Shown: in pieces, positions 56,846 to 64,000 of the stretch
Layout of the letters: each line of letters opens with the position of its first letter
Position numbering within the stretch: position 1 is the first letter of the stretch
NCBI RefSeq assembly: GCF_003573695.1
Contig: NC_039362.1
Coordinates: 10,112,489 to 10,176,488 of the forward strand
DNA: 64,000 bases
From: Papaver somniferum
Taxonomy: Eukaryota > Streptophyta > Magnoliopsida > Ranunculales > Papaveraceae
Reading direction: 5' to 3'
Notes under the pieces: model-generated
Database searches by the model: none
Seen by the model: the letters and a program-made list of their open reading frames with translations, nothing else
Told to the model about the DNA's origin: nothing
Position numbers and translations under genes: made by a program

Positions 56846-58072
56846 CTATGGGTAGTACGGTTTGAGCCACTTAGCATTCCAAGGATGCCGGAGGACCTCG
56901 CCTTTCAGATTGCGAAGATAGTAGGAACCGTTTCCCGCAATGTCGTGTATTATAAAAGGTCCTCCCCATGTAGGTGCTAACTTTCCCCATTTCTTTCTCG
57001 TTGATACTGTGGGATTGTTCTTAGCACATACTGCCCCTCTACAAAATTTCGAAGCTTTACCTTTTTGTTTCCCTGCTAGTCTTCGTTGATAATTTTCCAT
57101 CTTCTGCAATGTGCTTCCCTCTTCCTTCCAGGTCGTCCAATCTCTCTAACATCATGTCTGTTGTGAGATTTTTCTCCCATGCTTCGGTCTTTGTGGTTGG
57201 CATGAGGATCTCTGTTGGGATGACTGCTTCAGCTCCATAAGTGAGGAGAAACGGGGATTCCCCAGTGGCAGATCTTCGTGTTGTCCTGTATGCCCATAAC
57301 ACATTGTGCAGCTGTTCACACCATCGCCCCTTATGTTCGTCTAATTGCTTTTTGAGGATAAGGGCGAGGGTCTTGTTAGTGGCTTCCGCTTGTCCGTTGC
57401 TTTGAGGGTATATGGGGGTGGATTTGTTCTTCCTTATTTTGAAAGTATCGAAGAGCATGTCTATATTTTTCCCCTGTAATTGCTTACCATTATCGGACAC
57501 GATTTCCGCTGGTATGCCGAACCTGCAAATGATGTTTGGAATATGAAAGTAAACACATCCACGTCTCTGATCCTGGCTAAGGCTTTAGCTTCCACCCATT
57601 TACTGAAGTAGTCCGTGGCTACTATCAAAAATCGTCTTTTCCCTGATCCTTCGATGAAAGGCCCGACGATATCTATGCCCCATTTTGCAAATGGCCACGG
57701 GCTATCTACAGAATTTAACGTTGTTGCTGGCGCGTGTATCTTTTTGGCGAAACGCTGACATTCTTCACATCGTCGGGACATTCTTGCGGCATCCTGTATC
57801 ATTGTGGGCCAGTAATATCCTTGCATTTTTGCTTTGTCGGCTAGTGATCTCATGCCGCTATGATTCCCTGCGTCACCATAATGGATGTCGTTTAGAATTC
57901 GATGCCCCTCTTTTCTGGACAAGCAACGTAGTAACGGTCCGAGGAAGGATTTCTTGTACAGGACCCCATCCCGAAGATCATATCTTCCTACTTTGGAGAG
58001 TATTTTCCTGGCTTGTTTATGATCCGCGGGTAAGGTTCCTCTTCGAGAAACGCATGGATCACCATTCTCCAA
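56846..58072 (-). pseudogene. Integrase region of element 3
   Basis: Frames from 58072, 57500 and 57109 cover the H2C2 domain (HYGDAGNHSGMRS...CEECQRF), a DDE core that keeps WGIDIVGPF, the SDNGKQ block and GQAEATNKT, and the C-terminal domain (WGGPFIIHDI...WLKPYYP). A frameshift falls just before SDNGKQ and another before the C-terminal domain. All three acidic catalytic residues are therefore still encoded, unlike in element 2, but not in one frame. Confidence 0.85.
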
Positions 58073-59330
58073 TCATCTTCGTTGCTGAAATCTTCGTCTT
58101 GATTTGCTCTTGACAGGATATCTTCTTCGTCAAAATCGTTATGGATGTCTTCTCCTACCTGGTCTTCGATATTTTCTTCCACTGTATCTTGATTGGTAGC
58201 GAAGGAGAATTGCGATGCAATTGAAGGCTCGTATACCCTTGTTATTTTAATAGCTTCGACGCTTTTGTCCTTCAGCATGGATGATATATATGCTAGGGCA
58301 TCCGCGTGCCTGAGATCCCTTCTGCATAAGTGCCGAACTTGATGTTCGGAATTTGTGATGCCAATGTTTGGACCAAGGCCATGTAAGCTGAGAGGGTGTC
58401 GTCGTACACATTGTACTCGAGCCCTATTTTGCCGTATGACAAGCTGCGAATCACTTGTCAGTCTTACATCGGTTACCCCCATCTCTATTATTAAGCGGAG
58501 GGCATGTACGACTGCCTCGTATTCGACGATGTTGTTAGTATGCTCTTTGAATTCTAACCTGAGTGCCTGTACGATCCTTTCTCCAGTTGGGGTGGTGATG
58601 ACAATGCCTATTCCTTTTCCTTATTTTTGGAACCATCGACGAAGACTTCCCATTGTCTTTGACTCGCGGGTTCGAGGATATCCATTGGATCCTTGCTTTC
58701 TTCTCGGCTTCTGGTATTCCCTTAATCTCTTCGTCGTTGTCCAGGGGAGGTCTGCTAAGAAATCCGCCAAAACTTGGGATTTTTGGGAATGTTGAATTTC
58801 ATGAATGATGTTGAATTGGTCCAGGTGGGTGTTCCACTTGGCTATTCTGCCTACTTTTCCCGCGCTTTTGAGGACTGCTTCCAGTGGTGCTTTGCATGGG
58901 ACGCGGATGAAGTGAGTTAGGAAATAGGTTCTCAGCTTTTGAGTAGCCCATACCAATGCCAGGATAAGTTGTTCGATCTTCGTGTAGTTCCTTTCCGCAG
59001 AATTGAGGGTCTTACTGACATAATAGATAGGTGTTCTATCTTCGTATTGGTTTTGACCAACACTGCGCTAACTGCGTCTTCTGTCGCTGCTATGTACAAT
59101 GCCAAAACCTCATCAGGATCAGGCTTCTGCAGGATTGGAATTGAAGCCAGGTGTTCTTTGATTTTTTGGAAGGCTTCTTCGCATTCTGCGGTCCATTCAA
59201 ACTTACTCCCTTTTTTGAGAATATTGAAAAAATGTTTGCATTTGTCCGAGGATCGGGCAATAAATCTGCCCAAGGCTGCTATGGACCCATTGAGCTTCTG
59301 CACTTCTTTTAAATTCTTCGGGGATGGCAT
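58073..59330 (-). pseudogene. RT thumb and RNase H region of element 3
   Basis: The frame from 59330 gives the thumb/tether (LNGSIAALGRFIARSSDKCK, AFQKIKEHLASIPILQKPD). The frame from 58956 continues QKLRTYFLTHFIRV, and the frame from 58482 carries the late RNase H motif RLTSDSQLVIRQ. At least two frameshifts separate them. Order and spacing fit a normal Ty3/gypsy pol. Confidence 0.75.
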
Positions 59331-59364
59331 TTCTACTATGGCCTGAATCTTCGCTGGGTCTACC

Positions 59365-60211
59365 TCAATGCCCCTTTTTGTTACCAGATATCCGAGGAAT
59401 TTCCCTGAGGTGACACCGAAAGTGCATTTCTGGATTTACTTTCATGTGATGTTTCCTCATTGCTTCGAAGATATCTCTCAGATCCTGGTGGTGATCTTTG
59501 CGCAGCTTACTTTTGACGAGCATGTCATCAACGTAGACTTCTAAGGTACTACCAATCCATGGCCTGAAGATAGCATCGACCATTCTTTGGTACGTTGCCC
59601 CTGCGTTTCGAAGTCCAAAGGGCATTCTAGTGTAGCAATAAAGGCCATGTGGGGTGTAGAATGTGTGTGTAGTTGATCTTCTTCTGCCAGGGCTACTTGG
59701 TTGTAGCCAGAATATCCATCCATGAATGACAGCTCTTCGTATCCTTCTACTCTTCTCACCAGCTGATCTATGCTTGGCAGGGGATAGCTGTCCTTTGGAC
59801 ATGCCTTGTTGAGGTTAGTAAAATCGATGCATATCCTAACCCCTCCATTTTTCTTAGGAACGACGACCATGTTGGAGATCCATGTAGGGTACTTGACTTC
59901 CTTGATGAACCCTGCTTCTAGTAGTTTCCGAAGTTCTTTTTCCACTGCCTTATGATACTCCGGTGCAACTTTTCTTATTTCTGCCTGAAAGGTGGCGTGC
60001 CTGGTTTGATGCGAAGCTCGTGTTGGATTATTTTCGGGTCAATCCCCGGAATATCTCCTAGCTTCCATGCGAATACATCCGCGTATTCTTTAAGTAATTT
60101 GGTTAAGGAATCTTCTCTTCTTTCGTTCATTATGGTCCCTACTTTTATCATCTTCGGGTTTTCTTCCGTTCCTATGTTCATTTCTTTTACGGGCTCTACT
60201 GGTGTGAACAC
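59365..60211 (-). pseudogene. Reverse transcriptase of element 3
   Basis: The frame from 60211 gives the PR-RT linker (DVFAWKLGDIPGIDP). The frame from 59945 gives the fingers and palm (KKNGGVRICIDFTNLNKACP, FMDGYSGYNQV). A frameshifted frame ending at 59365 gives RMPFGLRNAGATYQRMVD and the catalytic YVDD. These are the conserved RT blocks of Ty3/gypsy. This is the only RT in the window. Confidence 0.85.
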
Positions 60212-60441
60212 CGGTTTCGGATCCCCGAGGACTGGGACGTTCTTTGATTTCTATTTGGTATGTTTATGTCCTTCGTTGGCTGCTGAAGTACATGTTTCTG
60301 TGTTTAGGACATTATCATCTTTTGTCAAACCCCTCCCTGTGGTTTCCTTGAGGAACAGGTTTATGGCCTTTTCTTTCGCGGCTTCTTTATTTTTAATTCT
60401 TAGGGTTTTCGCTGCTCTTCTTGTTCGCTGTTGATACGATC

Positions 60442-60930
60442 CTAAGTGGTTTGGCACTCTTTTGCAGAGACCCGATCTCCCTTGATTTCCATCACTCGCT
60501 CAGGTGTAGGGAATCTGAGATATTGGTAGTAAGTTGCCGCCACTTCTTTGAGTTTATGTAACCACTTTCGTCCAATAATGGCGTTATAGGGGGATGGGGC
60601 GTCAACCACGCTGAATCGTGTTTCTACTTTCATGGGTCCGGCGTTAACCTGCAACATGATGTCTCCCAATGGCTTCGTGGGTGCTCCATTGAATTCGTAG
60701 ATGGTGTAATAAGAGGTCATTAGCTGTTCATCATAGAGCTTCATTCGTTTGAATGCGTCGTAGAATAGAACGTTTACTGAGCTTCCTCCGTCTATGAGGA
60801 TCTTTTTGAGGTTACATCCAGCCACTGGTAGTGTTAGGACCAAGGGATCGTTATGATCTTCCATATCTTCTTCGATATCTTCAGCATCGAAGATAATAGG
60901 TGCGTCCATCCACTCTTCGTGCTCGTCCAC
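60442..60930 (-). pseudogene. Protease of element 3
   Basis: A 162-codon frame with the retropepsin fold: the active-site block reads LIDGGSSVNVLFYDAF, with DGG where DSG or DTG is usual, and the closing motif is AIIGRKWLHKL. It is continuous by itself but out of frame with the regions on both sides. Confidence 0.8.
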
Positions 60931-60992
60931 CTTTACACCATCAATCTTATATAATTCGCAGTGGTCCTCGAACTTCTTTCGTAGCCTCTTTC

Positions 60993-61833
60993 CTATCTGC
61001 GCTGTAAGGGAGGGCCCCGCGGCTTCGGAATACGAGATGGTGTTGATTGTGCGGTTTCCTTCTGGAAGTTGGACTGCTTGGTCCTTTTGGATCTATCCTC
61101 TGCGACCTCCTTTCGTATGTAATGTTGGATTTCGCCAGCATCAAACAATTTTTGGATCATTATTTTGAGGTTTTTGCATTTCTCGGTCTGGTGTCCATTG
61201 AAGCAGTGATACTCACAATAATCTTTAGACTTCTCGGTTCTTGGGGGCTGTTTTCCCTTAGACCACGGCCACTCCAAATTTTCCCTTCCTTTGATCTCTC
61301 GCAAGATCCGAGCATATCTAGCATTGAGCTTCGTGTAAACTTGATGTTCGAATTTTCGATCGTCTTTTCGTCGTCCATCTCTTCGTTCCTTCCTATCTTC
61401 GTGAGGTCGTTCCACTGAGCTATTTCTTTTGGCCCCATTGGTTTGTTCCGCGGAATTGGTACGGTGAGACCCCATTGGTTGGAGGATGCGCGGGTTGATG
61501 TGTTCTGGATTCAGCCACCCTTTATTTTGGTTGATGGAATTGATTCGTAGCAAAAATTTTGCTGGTTTCTGCAGCCTTCGGGTCTGCCGAAGCCGTACTG
61601 TACTTTGTCGCCGCTTCTCTGAGAGCCGCGGCTGCAACGGAGTTAGCGTTCATAGGCGAAGTGATTTTCGCAGTATCCTGCCTCTGACTAGTCATTTTGG
61701 CTTTGTCTCCTTTCTGGTTGCTTCGGGTGATGACCGGGGTTGTCCTTGGTGCTTCCTTTGACGAGACTTTGGATTTTCCTTCCTCCTTCTTCTTTTCCAT
61801 CTTGGGTCCTTTTGTTGCTTTCTTTCTGCACAA
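60993..61833 (-). pseudogene. gag remnant of element 3
   Basis: The N-terminal frame from 61833 (basic, MCRKKATKGPKMEKKKEEG) stops at 61522. The frame from 61637 gives a basic linker and a zinc-knuckle relative (YCEYHCFNGHQTEKC). No capsid domain with the usual 'W...Y..L.PGSI.SW' pattern was found between them, so the core of gag seems deleted. Confidence 0.65.
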
Positions 61834-62351
61834 GGGAATTTCAAACAGCGATAAACAGAAATGTCCGTGCGGATCGGGTTCGTTTGCGAAATACCCTATT
61901 CCAAGATGGGGAGAAACTGCCCGAGGGCCACAGAGAAAACTTTAGGGAGGCTCATTTGATTAAAACATATGAGTTAAAATACATGGGTTAAGCTCTATTA
62001 AAAGTGCAGACTCATTGAAAATACATGAAAACGCGTGAAGATCCCTTGGAAGATGCACGTATATCCTTTGAAAATGTATGAAAACCCACCGAAGAAACAT
62101 GTCCGTATGAGATCTAAAAAATGTAAATCCGTGGATCTAAGCAATAAATATTTTAACCAGTTTAAACTGCATCGATAGATACTGCTAGAGTTAATGAAGA
62201 TAATGTGTGTGTTTTTGAAGATAATAAAGTTAACAAAACATAAATACTGCTATATCTAATGAAGCAGGGCAATCATATGCTAGTTTAAGGTGAAATCACA
62301 GAATAAGATAAATCTTTTACCGGGACGAAGTCCCTGTTTCTAGAGTCATAT
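61834..62351 (-). other. 5' leader of element 3
   Basis: 518 bases between gag and the 5' LTR. A small perfect hairpin GGGAC-GAA-GTCCC lies at 62322-62334. No TGG-led primer site is visible in the first bases after the LTR (minus strand atatgactctagaaac), in contrast to elements 1 and 2. Confidence 0.5.
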
Positions 62352-63304
62352 TGTGAACACGTAAATCACGAAGGCATCTATATGTTCACAAACAATGTTC
62401 GCATTCTATACACATGCTCGCACTGATGAGACGATTGTATTGATTCCTTGGCTCAAAACCTTCGGGTTTATCATTGCCTCGTCTAATATCATCACCAGAG
62501 GCATTCACATAGAGGAAGATAAAGAAAACGAAGTGTAAAAGTAATACTCGTGGAGTATGAAATGGATGTAAAGTGCTGAAATGTAAATAAGACTGGGATT
62601 TACGTGGTTTAGCACTAAGGCCTACATCCACTGGGTTGTCGTTTTCACTATGCATTTGATGATTACAGAGGTAGTCGAATGACTTTGGAGTTTACATAGG
62701 TCTGCGAATTTTAAAAGGTAAACTTACACTAACAATTCTTCTCTCTCGACTTCTCTCTAAACCTCCCTCTCTTTTTCGATCCCCTCTCTCTTGGTACAGA
62801 GGGGGTATTTATAGGGTTAGAGTGTGGGACCCGTTTCTGAGAGCCGTTGGAACCTTATCTTCTTGTGCTTTGTGTTCATCACGCAGAGGTCTTCGTTCAT
62901 TGCTTGATCACGCAGAGTCATCCTCGTTCGTTCCACGGGTTGATCGACACATACACTGCTCAGAGTGTTTAATGCGGGTAGTTGAGACGCATGCTCGTGT
63001 CAGACAAGTGTCTTCTTCCCCGGTCACGTCCATGTCAGTCAAACTTCTCTTCACCGTTGATCTTGGCTTCTTTTTGGGATGAGATAAAGCAACTCTTCGG
63101 GAGTTATTTGGTGCTCTGTAGTACACCGTGCTTTTGGTACATCCTTTAACTTCTGCCCTTGGATTTGTTCGGGCGAAGATCCGACGTCGACGGGATAGGC
63201 TTCTTGGCTGTGGGCGTGTGTCGTCATGTTTTGATGACTTGGTCCGCATGCTCTCCACGTGTCTTCTCACATACACGTGTTTGATGATGAAATATGTACA
63301 CACA
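62352..63304 (-). repeat. 5' LTR of element 3
   Basis: 953 bases, the same length as its partner. It carries minus-strand TATAAATA at 62806-62813, preceded on that strand by a polypyrimidine block and followed by 'ccctctgtaccaagagag'. TSD ATGGA follows at 63305-63309. Confidence 0.92.
62806..62813 (-). promoter_or_regulatory. TATA box of element 3 LTR promoter
   Basis: TATAAATA on the minus strand, kept identically in both LTR copies (also 51187-51194). Confidence 0.7.
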
Positions 63305-63309
63305 ATGGA

Positions 63310-64000
63310 GTTGCGAGATCGTTACTTAATCTAGTATAATAGCTATTTCAATTGAAGCTTTTAATATGAAAAATCATTGATTTAACTCCTCACTAGACAC
63401 TAAAGGAGATCCATCCTCTGCAATTTCCATTAGCTACTCCATATATATAATTAAGTCTCGTTGCTTATCCAAGCAAAATTCCATCTTTCCATTGACAATC
63501 GACTATTTGATTTTTTATTAGATCTTTCACCATCACTGCCTGGTTACGGCTTACGAATTCTTGACCTAGAAAGGGTTTGTATAGTTTTTCTTGAAAGAGG
63601 CAAAATGGGTGTGTATAGTTTAGTCTGTAGATTTGTCTGGTATATGTAAAGTTAAACTATGAGGTGTAAGATGAAGGATGGGAATTCAGTCCAATTTTTT
63701 AATTGCTTCTCAAACACTAATGTTCTTTTTTTTTTTTCTTTTTTCAGTTTGTAATTGTCTATCTCCAATTTCATAGTTTGTGTATTTTACTTCCCGTAAG
63801 AAGAAAAAAAAATACTGTGCAGATTCGAGAATGATGATAAACGATAAGTTGTAGAATTGAAAATCATGGAAATCAAAATCTTGGTAGTAAAAATGGTGAT
63901 ATCAAATTAGGGCCAGATACTGTTCTGGGGTTTGCAGATTGATCCAAGAAAAAAAGATGGGAAAAAATATCACAGAGCATTAACGCTTTCACATTTTGTT
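63310..64000. other. Flank to the right of element 3, no gene recognised
   Basis: AT-rich, with poly-T (63727-63739) and poly-A stretches. A 62-codon ORF at 63461-63649 has no recognised features. Confidence 0.5.

Larger units (their letters stand above)
50733..63304 (-). mobile_element. Tat-type Ty3/gypsy element 3 with antisense coiled-coil gene
   Basis: The element is 12,572 bases. Its LTRs, 50733-51685 and 62352-63304, are both 953 bases long, and TSD ATGGA lies at 50728-50732 and 63305-63309. It reads on the minus strand: leader, gag remnant, PR, RT, RNase H, integrase, spacer, then a plus-strand antisense gene before the 3' LTR. About 32 substitutions separate the LTRs (about 3.4%), the youngest of the three by this measure. 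Every pol domain is present but frameshifted. The capsid part of gag appears to be missing. Confidence 0.92.

Overview
This is nuclear DNA from a flowering plant, most likely a eudicot. It holds two ordinary protein genes with plant-only or plant-typical architecture (a HIPL/glucose-sorbosone dehydrogenase-like gene with introns, and an F-box gene), one tRNA-Ala(AGC) gene, several Stowaway- and Tourist-type MITEs, and a large mass of nested LTR retrotransposons. The species cannot be fixed from the sequence alone. All coordinates were read by eye, so boundaries without a target-site duplication (TSD) may be off by a few bases.

Layout. (1) 1-25050: a tandem chain of a SIRE/Maximus-like Ty1/copia family, LTR - short internal region - LTR - short internal region - LTR (1-4455, 4456-5618, 5619-21769, 21770-22722, 22723-about 25050). 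A solo LTR of the same family (179-2530, TSD GTAAC) sits inside the first LTR. A 15-kb Ty3/gypsy Tat-type element (6232-21247, TSD ACTTT, read on the minus strand) sits inside the second. (2) 25051-35715: a genic island with MITEs, the HIPL-like gene (29204-32832, plus strand) and the tRNA gene (35643-35715). (3) 35845-47058: a second Tat-type element on the minus strand (TSD CTTAG) that has lost its reverse transcriptase. (4) 47358-48740: an intronless F-box gene on the minus strand. (5) 50733-63304: a third Tat-type element on the minus strand (TSD ATGGA), with recognisable PR, RT, RNase H and integrase but many frameshifts. (6) 63310-64000: AT-rich flank.

The most striking pattern is shared by all three Tat-type elements. 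Each has gag-pol on one strand and, between the end of pol and the 3' LTR, a convergent gene on the other strand. Each antisense gene has its own TATA box just inside the LTR and coding exons bounded by spliceosomal GT/AG sites; two also have 5'-UTR splice sites. In element 1 the product has a plant mobile domain (PMD). In elements 2 and 3 it resembles the 'putative gypsy-type transposon' N-terminal domain followed by long coiled coils. Antisense ORFs are known in Tat elements such as Grande and Retand. Here three different families in 64 kb show the same promoter-plus-introns layout, which makes them look like captured or independently transcribed genes rather than incidental ORFs.

None of the three elements looks autonomous now: element 1 lacks RT, RNase H and most of integrase, element 2 lacks RT, and element 3 is broken by frameshifts and lacks most of gag capsid. 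TSDs and LTR divergence (about 3.4% for element 3, 5-6% for element 2, similar or slightly more for element 1) suggest that the three insertions are separate and fairly recent.
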